DNA from: Sneathiella sedimenti | GTDB taxonomy: Bacteria; Pseudomonadota; Alphaproteobacteria; Sneathiellales; Sneathiellaceae | Length of the DNA: 64,000 nt | Assembly (NCBI RefSeq): GCF_017313765.1 | Contig: NZ_JAFLNC010000001.1 | Location: 992,001-1,056,000, forward strand | Direction: 5' to 3' | In this document: positions 35,324-45,500 of the stretch, piece after piece | How the letters are laid out: each line of letters begins with the position of its first letter | Numbering within the stretch: position 1 is the stretch's first letter | Translations under genes and position numbers: made by a program | Notes under the pieces: model-generated | Told to the model about the DNA's origin: nothing | Database searches by the model: none | What the model saw: the letters and a program-made list of their open reading frames with translations, nothing else

Positions 35324-35671
35324 TTACAGGATTTCAAGGACCGATTCTGGTGGCCGGCCAATTCGTGCCTTGCCATTGGCGAAGACGATGGGACGCTCAA
35401 TCAACTTCGGAAAATCCACCATGGCCTGAAGGAGAGCGTCATCGCTGAGTGATGGATCTCCAAGGTTATTGTCCTTGTATTCCGCTTCCCCTTTGCGCAT
35501 GAGATCGCGAGGTTTCATATCCAGCAGTTTCAGAGTTGCCACCAGTCGTTCCTTTGTCGGCGGAGATGAGAGATACTCGATTATAACGGGCTCGATACCT
35601 TTTTCCTGCAGGAGTGCGAGGGTTTGTCTGGATTTGCTGCAACGCGGGTTATGGAAAATCTCGACAGGCAT
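35324..35671 (-). CDS. arsC: ArsC-family (glutaredoxin-type) arsenate reductase-like protein
   Basis: A 115-residue thioredoxin-fold protein with the catalytic Cys in HNPRCSKSRQTLALL (Cys11), LIERPIVFANGKARIGRPP near the C-terminus and the ArsC spacing. It can reduce arsenate with glutathione and glutaredoxin. No arsR, arsB or acr3 is adjacent, so a true arsenic role is not supported by context; YfgD-type homologues are also named ArsC. Confidence 0.85.
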   Translation of the reverse strand: MPVEIFHNPRCSKSRQTLALLQEKGIEPVIIEYLSSPPTKERLVATLKLLDMKPRDLMRKGEAEYKDNNLGDPSLSDDALLQAMVDFPKLIERPIVFANGKARIGRPPESVLEIL

Positions 35672-35741
35672 TTTTTGTTATTCTCCGGAATTTATTGGGG
35701 GTCATCTTAACGACAACAAATTTAGCGTAAGGGGGATTGGG

Positions 35742-35816
35742 ATGCTAGCCGTTGATTGCGTGGCAGTCGACTTCGCAATTGAAAGCTTGCCTGTACGCTG
35801 GCAATTGAATATCTAG
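35742..35816 (+). CDS. Possible 24-codon leader ORF before the ABC permease
   Basis: ATG at 35742 is preceded by a strong AAGGGGG about nine bases upstream and reads MLAVDCVAVDFAIESLPVRW plus four residues to TAG (35814-35816), five bases before the permease ATG. The permease itself has no good ribosome site, so translational coupling from this leader is conceivable. No homologue is recognised. Confidence 0.3.
   Translation: MLAVDCVAVDFAIESLPVRWQLNI
35775..35809 (+). repeat. Direct repeat GCAATTGAA, twice
   Basis: GCAATTGAA occurs at 35775-35783 and again at 35801-35809, 26 bases apart, just upstream of the ABC permease and inside the possible leader ORF. Such tandem half-sites can be operator repeats; a chance match is also possible for nine bases. 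Confidence 0.35.
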
Positions 35817-35821
35817 GCTCC

Positions 35822-36661
35822 ATGACATTTGAAACGACTACTCATAAAGACGTACGTAACCCCGGGGCCCTATCCCGGATGGGTTCCAGGATTGGCCTTG
35901 CAAACTGGCAGGGGCTCTCCACCCTGCTTTGGAAGGAAGTACGCCGTTTCCTCAAAGTGCCGTTGCAAACCGTGCTGGCACCGATGATGACGACAATTCT
36001 GTTTCTGGCGATCTTCACCCTCGCCTTTGGGAGCGGAGAGCGGTATGTGGGCGAGGTTTCATACGCGAATTTTCTGGCCCCCGGGCTGATTATGATGGCG
36101 GTGATCCAGAATTCCTTCGCCAACACTTCTTCCTCTATCCTGATTTCAAAAATTCAGGGAAATATAGTCGACATACTGATGCCGCCGCTTTCCGCTGCTG
36201 AATTAACGCTGGCATTCGTTTTGTCCGGTCTTGCGAGGGGATTGACGGTCGCCCTGGTGGTCGGCCTTGTCATGTGGATTCTAATTGATTTTTCGGTTCA
36301 TTCCTGGGCCGCTATCATCTTTTACCTCGTCGGGGCGGGCCTGATGCTCTCCTTGCTTGGAATGATTGCGGGGATCGTGTCGGAGAAGTTCGATCATATG
36401 GCCGCGATGACAAACTTTATTATCATGCCCCTATCGTTTCTCTCGGGCACCTTTTACTCCATCGACCGGCTCACGGGCGTCTGGTACCAAATCAGCCATC
36501 TCAACCCCTTTTTCTACATGATTGACGGGTTCCGATATGGCTTTATTGGAACGTCCGACAGCAGCATTTTGGTTGGCGCCGTATCGATCGCTGTGCTTGA
36601 TATTCTGCTCTATATTGCGGTCTGGGCGCTGATAAAAAGTGGATATCGCCTGAAAGCCTGA
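35822..36661 (+). CDS. ABC-2 type transporter permease
   Basis: A 279-residue inner-membrane protein with six helices. The N-terminal amphipathic part LLWKEVRRFLKVPLQTVLAPM and the MPLSFLSGTFYSIDRLTGVW segment are typical of NodJ/YadH-like ABC-2 permeases. The partner ATPase is not adjacent on either side. Substrate unknown. The ATG lacks a strong Shine-Dalgarno of its own. Confidence 0.87.
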   Translation: MTFETTTHKDVRNPGALSRMGSRIGLANWQGLSTLLWKEVRRFLKVPLQTVLAPMMTTILFLAIFTLAFGSGERYVGEVSYANFLAPGLIMMAVIQNSFANTSSSILISKIQGNIVDILMPPLSAAELTLAFVLSGLARGLTVALVVGLVMWILIDFSVHSWAAIIFYLVGAGLMLSLLGMIAGIVSEKFDHMAAMTNFIIMPLSFLSGTFYSIDRLTGVWYQISHLNPFFYMIDGFRYGFIGTSDSSILVGAVSIAVLDILLYIAVWALIKSGYRLKA

Positions 36662-36777
36662 AAATATTGTCTCAAGCACAAGAGTTTGATTGACAGAAAC
36701 CGCTCTCCTGTCAATACTTTCGCGCTTTCTGGCAGCGGAATTTGGCCGTATGCCCTGTCGTTTCGTGGAGAAAGCAT

Positions 36778-37953
36778 ATGATTCCTGCGTTGTTATCAAA
36801 CTATGCACCTGCTGACCTTTCCTTTGAAAAAGGGGAAGGCATGTATCTCTATGGGAATGACGGGCGACGATACCTGGATTTCGCGGCCGGCGTAGCCGTG
36901 TGCGCGCTGGGTCATGCCCATCCGAAGCTTGTTGCGGCATTGACCGATCAGGCATCCAAAGTGTGGCACGTCTCCAATCTGTTTCGCATTCCGGGACAGG
37001 AGGAGCTTGCCGAGAAGCTGGTTAAGGCGACTTTTGCCGATGCCGCCTATTTCTGTAACTCGGGGGCGGAAGCGAACGAATGCGGCCTCAAGATGGTGCG
37101 GAAGTACTTCAGCGCGAATGGGCATCCTGAAAAATACCGTGTTATCGCTTTTGAAAACTCCTTTCACGGGCGGACGCTTGCAACCATCGCCGCGGCCGGT
37201 CAGCAAAAGCTGCTGGACGGTTTTGGCCCAGCGGTAGAGGGCTTTGATCATGTCCCCGTTGGTGATATTGAAAAGGTCAAGGCAGCGATAACAGATGAAA
37301 CGGCGGCTATCCTGATAGAGCCTGTTCTCGGTGAGGGCGGTATTCAGGTAGTGGAGGTCGAGTTCATGCGTGCCCTTCGTGAGCTGTGTGACGAACATGA
37401 CCTGCTGTTGATGCTGGATGAAATCCAGACCGGTATGGGGCGGACGGGCAAGCTGTTCGCTCATGAGCATGCGGGAATCACCCCGGATATCCTGACGTCC
37501 GCAAAGGCGCTTGGGGGCGGGTTTCCTGTTGGCGCCTGCCTGGCGGTCGAAAAGGTCGCGAAGGCCATGACGGTTGGCAGCCATGGGTCTACTTATGGCG
37601 GCAATCCACTTGCCATGGCTGTGGCGGGTGCTGTTGTCGATGTGATGACGGAAGAAGGTTTCCTTGATCATGTCCAACAGATGGGAAATCACCTCAAGCA
37701 GGGGCTTGCCGGCGTTGTTGACCGCCATCCCGACATTCTAGAGGAAATACGTGGCATTGGCCTGCATCTCGGGCTGAAATGTAAAGTCGAGAACACGCAA
37801 GTTGGCAGCAAGCTGCTTGAGCTTGGCGTGCTAACGGCGAAAGGGGGCGACAATGTGGTTCGCCTGCTGCCGCCACTTATTGTCGAGGATGCGCAGATAT
37901 CTGAATTTATTGGTCTTCTGGATGAAGCCTGTACGGAGCTTGAAAATGGCTAA
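36778..37953 (+). CDS. argD: Acetylornithine aminotransferase
   Basis: A 391-residue class III PLP aminotransferase in arginine synthesis. Markers are [52 protein letters not shown] and the PLP lysine in [19 protein letters not shown] at 36778 has GGAG seven bases upstream; a longer frame from 36742 is discarded. Overlaps argF by eight bases, and the pair is a common alphaproteobacterial unit. Confidence 0.93.
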   Translation: MIPALLSNYAPADLSFEKGEGMYLYGNDGRRYLDFAAGVAVCALGHAHPKLVAALTDQASKVWHVSNLFRIPGQEELAEKLVKATFADAAYFCNSGAEANECGLKMVRKYFSANGHPEKYRVIAFENSFHGRTLATIAAAGQQKLLDGFGPAVEGFDHVPVGDIEKVKAAITDETAAILIEPVLGEGGIQVVEVEFMRALRELCDEHDLLLMLDEIQTGMGRTGKLFAHEHAGITPDILTSAKALGGGFPVGACLAVEKVAKAMTVGSHGSTYGGNPLAMAVAGAVVDVMTEEGFLDHVQQMGNHLKQGLAGVVDRHPDILEEIRGIGLHLGLKCKVENTQVGSKLLELGVLTAKGGDNVVRLLPPLIVEDAQISEFIGLLDEACTELENG

Positions 37954-38872
37954 GCCACAACATTTTCTGGATTTGAATGAGTTATCGAAGACCGATTTAC
38001 GGCATATTATTGATGACGGTATTACGCTGAAGCAACAGCGTGCAGGCTTGCCGAAGGGGACGGAAGATAAGGTAACACCGCTTGCGGGATTGACGCTTGC
38101 GGCAATTTTTGAGTTTCCCTCGACCCGAACCCGAGTCTCTTTCGATATGGCAATGCGTCAGCTCGGCGGCCATACCATTGTTCTTAACGGCAATGATATG
38201 CAGCTTGGGCGCGGGGAAACGATTGCCGATACCGCGCGTGTATTGTCGCGCTATGTCGACGCGATCATGCTTCGGACTGATGAGCATGCGAAACTGCTTG
38301 AGCTTGCGGAAAATGCGACTGTGCCGGTCATTAATGGCCTGACCAACGGAAGCCATCCTTGCCAGCTCATGGCCGATGTCATGACCTTTGAAGAACAGCG
38401 TGGCCCGATCAAGGACAAGATTGTCACCTGGTGTGGCGATGGCAACAATATGGTGACGTCCTGGATCCATGCGGCCGGCCTGTTTGATTTCGAGTTTCGC
38501 ATTGCCTGCCCCGAAGAATTGTCTCCGGACCTGAAGGCGCTCGCCTGGGCAAAAGATGTCGGCGCGAAGGTCCATGTCACCCGGGATGCGGCGGAAGCGG
38601 CGTCGGGCGCCCATTGCATAGTTGCGGATACCTGGGTTTCCATGGGGGATGATGTCGCCAATCGCCATAACCTGTTGATGCCTTATCAGGTGGATGAAAA
38701 TCTGATGGCGCGTGCGTCGTCCGATGCGATCTTTATGCACTGCCTGCCTGCCCATCGTGACGAGGAGGCAACGGCCGGTGTTATGGATGGCCCGCAGTCA
38801 GTGATTTTTGATGAGGCGGAAAATCGCCTGCATGCGCAAAAAGCGGTTCTTCGTTGGTGCCTCGGCGCCTGA
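37946..38872 (+). CDS. argF: Ornithine carbamoyltransferase
   Basis: A 308-residue enzyme making citrulline from ornithine and carbamoyl phosphate. Carbamoyl-phosphate motif [20 protein letters not shown] and ornithine-site motif [11 protein letters not shown] are both present. ATG at 37946 lies within the end of argD, with GGAG seven bases upstream. It is followed after 29 bases by hslO. Confidence 0.95.
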   Translation: MAKPQHFLDLNELSKTDLRHIIDDGITLKQQRAGLPKGTEDKVTPLAGLTLAAIFEFPSTRTRVSFDMAMRQLGGHTIVLNGNDMQLGRGETIADTARVLSRYVDAIMLRTDEHAKLLELAENATVPVINGLTNGSHPCQLMADVMTFEEQRGPIKDKIVTWCGDGNNMVTSWIHAAGLFDFEFRIACPEELSPDLKALAWAKDVGAKVHVTRDAAEAASGAHCIVADTWVSMGDDVANRHNLLMPYQVDENLMARASSDAIFMHCLPAHRDEEATAGVMDGPQSVIFDEAENRLHAQKAVLRWCLGA

Positions 38873-38901
38873 CATTCCTGTAAATTTGTGAGAGACAACA
38901 C

Positions 38902-39807
38902 ATGGCCCATGATGGTCAGAAAATAATTACCGACGATCTCATCCAGCCTTTTCAAATGGCAAAGGCGGGCGTGCGCGGACGGATTGTGCGAATGGGGAAT
39001 GTCGTTGATTCTATCCTGAAGCGGCATGGTTATCCGGATGAGGTGGCAAAGTTCCTAGGGGAGGGGATCGTACTGGCTGCGATGTTGGGCGGTGCTCTCA
39101 AGTTCGATGGCATATTCACGGTCCAGACCAAGGGCGATGGGGCCATAAGTATGGTCGCGGCGGATATGACGACCCCGGGAAATATGCGTGGCTATGCCTC
39201 CTTTGAGCAGGAAAAGCTTGACCTCCTTACCTCGGGAAATACCCCGATGAATGTTGAGAACTATCTTGGCAAAGGTTATGCCGCCTTTACCATCGACGCG
39301 GGCGAAGAACATAAAAGATATCAGGGCATTGTTGATCTGGAAGGGGAAAACCTTGCCGACTGCATGGAAAACTATTTCGATAAATCCGAGCAGATAGACA
39401 CACTCCTACGCGTTGCGGTCGAAAAGGTCGATGGAAACTGGCGCGCCGGCGGACTGATGATCCAGCGGTTGCCGGATGAAAATGCGACAGAGTTCAATCA
39501 GGACCGGGAGGAAGAAAACTGGCGAAATGCCCAGGCCCTCGCCGGAACGATCACGCCGGAGGAGCTGACGAGCCCGATTCTCAAATCGGCAGAATTGCTT
39601 TACAAGCTGTTTCATGAAGATGGAGTTTGGCTCTACGACCCACTGCAACTTGTTGATCAGTGCAGCTGCAGTGCCGAACGGGTGATGAATACCCTGAAAA
39701 CCTTCGCCGGTGAGGATCTGGAGGACATGGCAGATGACGGTGTGATCACTGCGGATTGCCAGTTCTGCTCCAGTAAATATGAAATCCGGGTTGAAGATAT
39801 CAGTTGA
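38902..39807 (+). CDS. hslO: Hsp33 redox-regulated chaperone
   Basis: A 301-residue cytoplasmic holdase activated by oxidation. The four zinc-binding cysteines are near the C-terminus as CSCS and CQFC, the CxC...CxxC pattern of Hsp33. The N-terminal domain has ALKFDGIFTVQTKGDGAISM. The position after argD-argF is typical of alphaproteobacteria and suggests a shared transcript. Confidence 0.93.
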   Translation: MAHDGQKIITDDLIQPFQMAKAGVRGRIVRMGNVVDSILKRHGYPDEVAKFLGEGIVLAAMLGGALKFDGIFTVQTKGDGAISMVAADMTTPGNMRGYASFEQEKLDLLTSGNTPMNVENYLGKGYAAFTIDAGEEHKRYQGIVDLEGENLADCMENYFDKSEQIDTLLRVAVEKVDGNWRAGGLMIQRLPDENATEFNQDREEENWRNAQALAGTITPEELTSPILKSAELLYKLFHEDGVWLYDPLQLVDQCSCSAERVMNTLKTFAGEDLEDMADDGVITADCQFCSSKYEIRVEDIS

Positions 39808-39906
39808 CGTGGGATTACGCTTCTTGTCCCAATCAGAGGCTTGAATTTGGTTGAAGGACCGTAATAGAGTGGGGACGGTTCAATCCTTTGAAAAGGTGAG
39901 AGTAAA

Positions 39907-40500
39907 ATGACCGGCCTCCGTCGCTTTCTGACAACCCTATCCCTTCTCATGACGACCGCTCTGTTTGGGTGCGTGGATGCGCCACCCAATCCGGTGTACC
40001 CTGAAATCACTTTTCAGCATTTGAATCCGCTTTACCTGAATGTCGGTGAAATCAAGATTGTCGATGAATTCACACCGCCGTTGAAGCATCCTCACGTAGA
40101 GCATGAACTCCCTGTGTCCATTGACCAGTCGGTGCGTAACTGGGTGCGGGACCGGTTGCGTACGACGGGAAACAGTGGCGCGGTCGCGACGATTACCATC
40201 AAGGATGCCAGCGCGATTGAAAAGGGTCTTGAAAAGGATACCGGCCTGAAAGGGCTGATCACGAAGGACCAGTCGGAACTCTATGTGTTTCATCTTCTCG
40301 TGGAGCTAAAAATCACCGAAATCTCCGGCTCTTCCGCTTTTGTCACGGCGGAGGCGACGCGCTCGAAATCGGTACCTGAAGGGATCTCGCTGAATGAGCG
40401 GGAAAAAACCTATTTCAACCAGGTTGAAGCTTTGATGCGGGCGTTCGATAAGGAAATGGAAAAGAATATCCGGACCTTCATGGGAGAATATTTGCGCTAG
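39907..40500 (+). CDS. Putative lipoprotein of unknown function
   Basis: A 197-residue protein with a signal peptide and lipobox ALFGC (Cys near residue 22). The mature part is charged, with an alpha/beta mix and no cysteines; NPLYLNVGEIKIVDEFTPP follows the signal. It resembles conserved alphaproteobacterial lipoproteins without known role. GGTGAG lies upstream of the ATG. It follows hslO by 99 bases and may have its own promoter. Confidence 0.72.
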   Translation: MTGLRRFLTTLSLLMTTALFGCVDAPPNPVYPEITFQHLNPLYLNVGEIKIVDEFTPPLKHPHVEHELPVSIDQSVRNWVRDRLRTTGNSGAVATITIKDASAIEKGLEKDTGLKGLITKDQSELYVFHLLVELKITEISGSSAFVTAEATRSKSVPEGISLNEREKTYFNQVEALMRAFDKEMEKNIRTFMGEYLR

Positions 40501-40619
40501 GGCCTTGTCCTTTGCCCTGAGAAGCAACGCTGATTTCTGCTCCTGCCGACTGATCGCACTTGTATTTGCGAATTGCTTGCCGTAGCGTTATCTTGAGTTC
40601 AAACGACTGACCTAATCCT

Positions 40620-41291
40620 ATGCCAGAAACAACACAAACAGCATCCGACCGGATGATAGAAGCAGCAGGACGGCTATTTTCGGAGCGGCCATTTGATGCA
40701 GTTTCGACGCGCGAAATTGCGTCTGCCGCGGGCGTTAATCTTTCCGCAATTTCCTATCATTTCGAAAACAAGGAAGGGCTTCACCGCGCGATATTCCGCA
40801 AAATCATCCAGGACCTGAAACCCGTTCGCGTCGGGCTGGCCATATTGTTGGAAAACCAGTTGACGGCGGCGCGGGATGATCGAAAAGCCTATGCCGATTT
40901 TATAGCAATTTTTGTTTCCCGAGTTGTGGATAGCGCGTTTTCTCCGTCCACAAGGTGGAAAATGCGGCTACTAAAGCGGGAAACGGAAATGCCGACGGAA
41001 TGCTTCCAGATTCTTATGGAAGGGCATGTTGATGTTATTCATGACTTGTTGGGAATTCTGATTGCCAAGATTTCCGGGGACTCGCCGACGAGCGAGAAAG
41101 TCAAACTCGAAGCCAATGCTATCTTATCACTCTGTTTGCAGTACGCGCTGAATGAGGAATTGGTGAAGGCGCGCTTGGGATGGACGTCGATCGGGCCCTC
41201 CGAAATTCAGAAAATTAAGAATATTACGACGGAAATGATATTGCGGTCCGTTAACCTTGGAGAATATAGCGGCCTGACAACAAAAGGATAA
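40620..41291 (+). CDS. TetR-family regulator of the RND pump
   Basis: A 223-residue repressor-type protein. The helix-turn-helix is STREIASAAGVNLSAISYHFENKEGLHRAIF (given here in part: TREIASAAGVNLSAISYHF). The C-terminal half resembles the CecR/YbiH group (DUF1956-like) with KMRLLKRETEMPTE. It lies four bases before the membrane-fusion gene, so it is co-transcribed with the pump and probably autoregulates it. Confidence 0.86.
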   Translation: MPETTQTASDRMIEAAGRLFSERPFDAVSTREIASAAGVNLSAISYHFENKEGLHRAIFRKIIQDLKPVRVGLAILLENQLTAARDDRKAYADFIAIFVSRVVDSAFSPSTRWKMRLLKRETEMPTECFQILMEGHVDVIHDLLGILIAKISGDSPTSEKVKLEANAILSLCLQYALNEELVKARLGWTSIGPSEIQKIKNITTEMILRSVNLGEYSGLTTKG

Positions 41292-41295
41292 AGGC

Positions 41296-42537
41296 GTGAA
41301 GCTTGTGCTCAAGATACTGTTGCCGCTTCTTATTTTGGGTGCAGGGGCGGCGTTGACCGCTTATCTTGTTGCGACAAAGCCTGTAATCGAACCAGAAATC
41401 GTGGAAGAGCGGATCTGGACAGTTGCGGCGATCCCCATTGTGATAAAGGATCAATCCGTCGACCTAAATCTCTATGGTTCATTGAAAGCCGTGCGTGATG
41501 TCGAATTGAGATCGCTGGTCGGTGGCGAGGTGATCGAGGTCAGCGATAATTTCCGTGAAGGGGCACTTCTTAATAAGGGGGATTTGCTCGTCCGTGTTGA
41601 TTCATTTGAGTTTGAGGCAAAGCTCAATGAGAGCAAGGCTTCCCTACTCGAAGCACAGGCGCGCCTTAATGAACTGTTGGCGTTGCAAAAGTCGGAGGTG
41701 ACGGCACTGGAGCGCGAACGCGAAGTGCTGGAACGGGAAATACGTAATGTCGAAAGATCGGATAGCCTCGCCAAAAGGGGCAACATCTCGATAAAATCTC
41801 TGGATGATGCCAGATCGGCGCTTAGCCGTCAGCGTCTGACAGTTGAATTGCGCGAAGCGCAGCTTGATATCATTAAGCCCCGTATTAGTCAGCAGCGTGC
41901 TGTCATTGACCGGATTGAGGTGGGGGTCAGGCGCGCCGAACGTGACGTGACGAATACCAGCCTCCGCGCACCCTTTAGAGGCTATCTCACGGAAGTAAGT
42001 GCAGAATTTGGCAAGAATATCGGGGCGAGCGATAAGGTGGCGAGGCTGATAGATGCCGCCCAGATGGAAGCGCGCTTTTTACTCTCTGACAGCCAGTTTG
42101 GCCTACTTCTGGGCAGCAGCGCCGGCATAGTCGGCCGCCCAGTCACCGTGTCTTGGCTATCCGGAGATAGCGAGCTTGTCTTTAATGGGCAGGTGGCCCG
42201 TCTCAGCCCGGAAATAAGTTCTGAGACCGGCGGAGTGGAGGTATTTGCCGTTCTGGAGGCGAACGAATATACGCCGCTTCTCCGCCCGGGGGCCTTCGTC
42301 GAGGTGGTTTTGTCCGGCAATCGCTATTCCAGTGTCGCCAAGCTTCCCGACAGTGGCATTTATGAAGACGCCAAAGTGTATGTTGTGAAAGAGGGTCGAT
42401 TAGAGCCCCGCATGATTGACATCGTTGCGCGAAACGGCGGCGAGGTGTTTGTCAGGGGAGATATCAATGAGGGAGAGCTTGTCGTGACGAGCAGGCTGCC
42501 CGAGATCGGACCTAATCTGAAGGTGGAAATACGCTGA
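41296..42537 (+). CDS. RND efflux periplasmic adaptor (membrane fusion protein)
   Basis: A 413-residue HlyD-type adaptor. One N-terminal membrane helix (about 5-26), a lipoyl-like half near 65-100, a long alpha-hairpin (about 105-215, RLNELLALQKSEVTALERE), then the return lipoyl segment TSLRAPFRGYLTEVSAEFG and beta domains. GTG start. Its TGA shares one base with the ATG of the RND permease, indicating tight coupling. Confidence 0.9.
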   Translation: MKLVLKILLPLLILGAGAALTAYLVATKPVIEPEIVEERIWTVAAIPIVIKDQSVDLNLYGSLKAVRDVELRSLVGGEVIEVSDNFREGALLNKGDLLVRVDSFEFEAKLNESKASLLEAQARLNELLALQKSEVTALEREREVLEREIRNVERSDSLAKRGNISIKSLDDARSALSRQRLTVELREAQLDIIKPRISQQRAVIDRIEVGVRRAERDVTNTSLRAPFRGYLTEVSAEFGKNIGASDKVARLIDAAQMEARFLLSDSQFGLLLGSSAGIVGRPVTVSWLSGDSELVFNGQVARLSPEISSETGGVEVFAVLEANEYTPLLRPGAFVEVVLSGNRYSSVAKLPDSGIYEDAKVYVVKEGRLEPRMIDIVARNGGEVFVRGDINEGELVVTSRLPEIGPNLKVEIR

Positions 42538-45500
42538 TGGATCTTAGCCGCCTCGTTAAGATATTTGTCCGTCACAAGAATGCCGCCAATCTTCTGATGA
42601 TCATGATGATCGTCATCGGGGTCGCGTCAATCTATCGGCTCAACACGCAGTTTTTTCCGGACTTCGGTACCGAGGTGATCACCACCAGCATTGTCTGGCC
42701 CGGTGCGAGCGCGGAGGATGTCGACAGTAACATTACGACGGCGATACTGCCAGAGGTTCGCTTTCTCAATGGGGTCAAGCGTGTCACATCCTACTCCGTT
42801 GAGGGCAGCAGCGTGATCGTTGTGGAGTTTGAACCCGGAACGGACATGCAGGCGGCACTTTCGGATGTCGAGCAAGGGGTTGGACAAATCACAACCTTTC
42901 CTGACACTATCGAGACTCCCATTATAAAGCGTTTCGTTATCTATGATCCCATTGCCCGGCTTTCGGTCTCTGGCCCGTATTCCGAGGAAGCCCTCAAGCA
43001 GATCGCTAAAACCATGCGCGATGATCTTCTGGATCTCGGAATTGACAAGATTACCCTGTTTGGCGCGCGAGATGAGGAAATCTGGGTTGATGTCGATAAG
43101 CGGGACTTGCGCAGACTTAATCTCAGTCTCACGGATATTGCCGCCATCATTCGAGAAAATTCCCAGGATGTCCCGCTCGGTACCGTGTCCGGCAGTTTTG
43201 AACGGCAATTAAGATCGCTCGAGCAAAAAACCAACGCGAAGTCGCTTGGGGCGCTGGAGATCAAGTCCTTTGATGATGGGCAGAAAGTTTATTTGCGGGA
43301 CTTTGCCAACGTCCGTGACCGCTTTGCAGAAAAGGGGGCAACCGGCCTGCATCACGGCCGAACCGCGATCGAGATTAGTATTCAACGGGCCCAGTCTACG
43401 GATGCTTTGAAAGCGGCGAAAATAGTTTCCGACTATTTCGAGAGGGAAAAAGGGCGCTGGCCGGCTGAACTTGAAATAAAGCAGTACGACGTGCAGGCAA
43501 GCCTGATTGAAGACCGGATATGGCTATTGCTGAACAACGGCGCAAGTGGCTTGGCGCTAGTCTTGATCATCTTGTTTATCTTCCTCAATGTTCGGGTTGC
43601 ATTTTGGGTCGCGGCGGGAATTCCGGTTGCGATATTTGCGACTGCAGGTGTCATGCTCCTGACAGGGCAATCAATCAATATGATCAGCCTGTTCGCGATC
43701 ATTATGTCACTCGGAATTATTGTTGATGACGCAATTGTCGTCGGGGAGCATGCGTCCTATCTGCGGTCGTCCGGTCTATCTGCGGCTGAAGCGGCGGAGC
43801 GAGGAGCACTTCGGATGCTGACCCCGGTACTTGCCTCCAGCCTGACAACGATCGCTGCCTTTCTACCGATATTCCTGATCGGGGACGTTATCGGCCAAAT
43901 TATCCGGGCCATTCCGGCTGTTGTTGTGTCGGTGTTGATTGCCAGCCTGATCGAGTGCTTCCTGATCCTGCCGGGCCATATGCGACATGCGCTCCGCTCT
44001 GGCGGAAAAGGCGCTAGCAAGCTGCGCCTGAGCTTGGATAAAAAATTCCACTATTTCCAGACCCACATGTTCAGGCGCCTTGTGGAACTCGCGGTGAATT
44101 GGCGGTATGCGACACTCGCAACCGCTATTGCCATGCTGATCATTGCATTCGGCTTTTTCCTCGGCGGGCGGATCGGGTTTAACTTCTTCCCGTCCCCAGA
44201 GGCCAATGTGGTCAATGCCAATATTGTTTTCGCCCCCGGCAGCGCCCGTAGCAATACAGAAGACATGGTGCGGGAGTTGGAGCGCGCGCTGTATAAGGCC
44301 GAGAAAGACCTGACGGATGGAGACGGGGGCCTGATTGTCATGGCGCTGGGCAAGATTGGCATCAGTACAGGCGATCAGTTCAGCTCCGTTTCCGGAGACA
44401 ATCGCGGCGGCCTGATGGCGGAACTCATCTCAGCGGATCTTCGGGATGTAAGAACCGCGGATTTCGTCAAGGCCTGGCGAAAGGAAATCAGGGAAATGCC
44501 CGGACTGCAACGAATTGCTCTGACTGAAAGGATTGGTGGCCCGCCAGGTCGTGAACTGGATATACGATTGAAGGGCGATGACGTCGACGCGTTGAAAGAC
44601 GCAGCGGAGGAGGTAAAAGATCTTCTTAGGCAATTTCGCGGGATCTCGGATATCGAGGATGACCTGCCACATGGCAAGCAGGAAATTATTCTTGATCTCA
44701 CGCCGCGTGGCCGGGCTCTCGGGTTTTCGACCGAGGATATTGCCTCCCAGGTACGGGCCGGGTTTGAAGGTGTGATCGCCCGAAAATTTGCGCGTGGTGA
44801 TGAAGAAGTAACGGTACGGGTACAATTACCCCGTGACCAGATTTCCGCAAGTGCCCTGCGTGATTTCTACCTGAAAAGCGCAGCGGGCATAGAGGTGCCG
44901 CTGTCTGCAGTTGTTACCGAACGTACCCAGGCCGGTTTTGCCCGGATCAAGCGCGAAGACGGGGTGCGAGAAGTCGCCATAACAGCAGAAATAGATGAGA
45001 ATCTTACATCATCAGATCAGGTACTGGCCGCTCTGCCCCAAGGCGGTCTAGACGCGATTGCCGTGACAAATGATCTGAAATACCGTTTTGCCGGTAAATC
45101 GGAAGAGCAGGCGGAGACTATTGCGGATATACAGTTCGGCGCGATAATCGGGCTCTCCGCGATCTATCTCATCCTGGCCTGGGTGTTTTCGTCTTATTGG
45201 CGGCCTGTTGTTGTGATGTCGATCATTCCATTCGGTTTGGTGGGTGCTATCCTTGGTCACTATTTGCTTGGGTTCAATCTCACGATCCTTTCCATGATTG
45301 CGCTGCTCGGCCTCTCCGGGATATTGGTCAATAACTCCATTATTTTGGTCAGCGTTATTGAAGAGCGGCTGACCAAGGGCCAAGCCTATTTGGAGGCAGT
45401 GATCGATGGAACATGCGATCGCTTGCGGGCGGTACTGCTAACCTCGCTGACGACGATCGGCGGCCTGACTCCCTTGCTATTCGAGACCAGCCTGCAGGCA

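Noticed and set aside
35324-35671. Arsenic resistance operon
   Set aside because: Only an ArsC-like protein is present, with no regulator or arsenite pump nearby.
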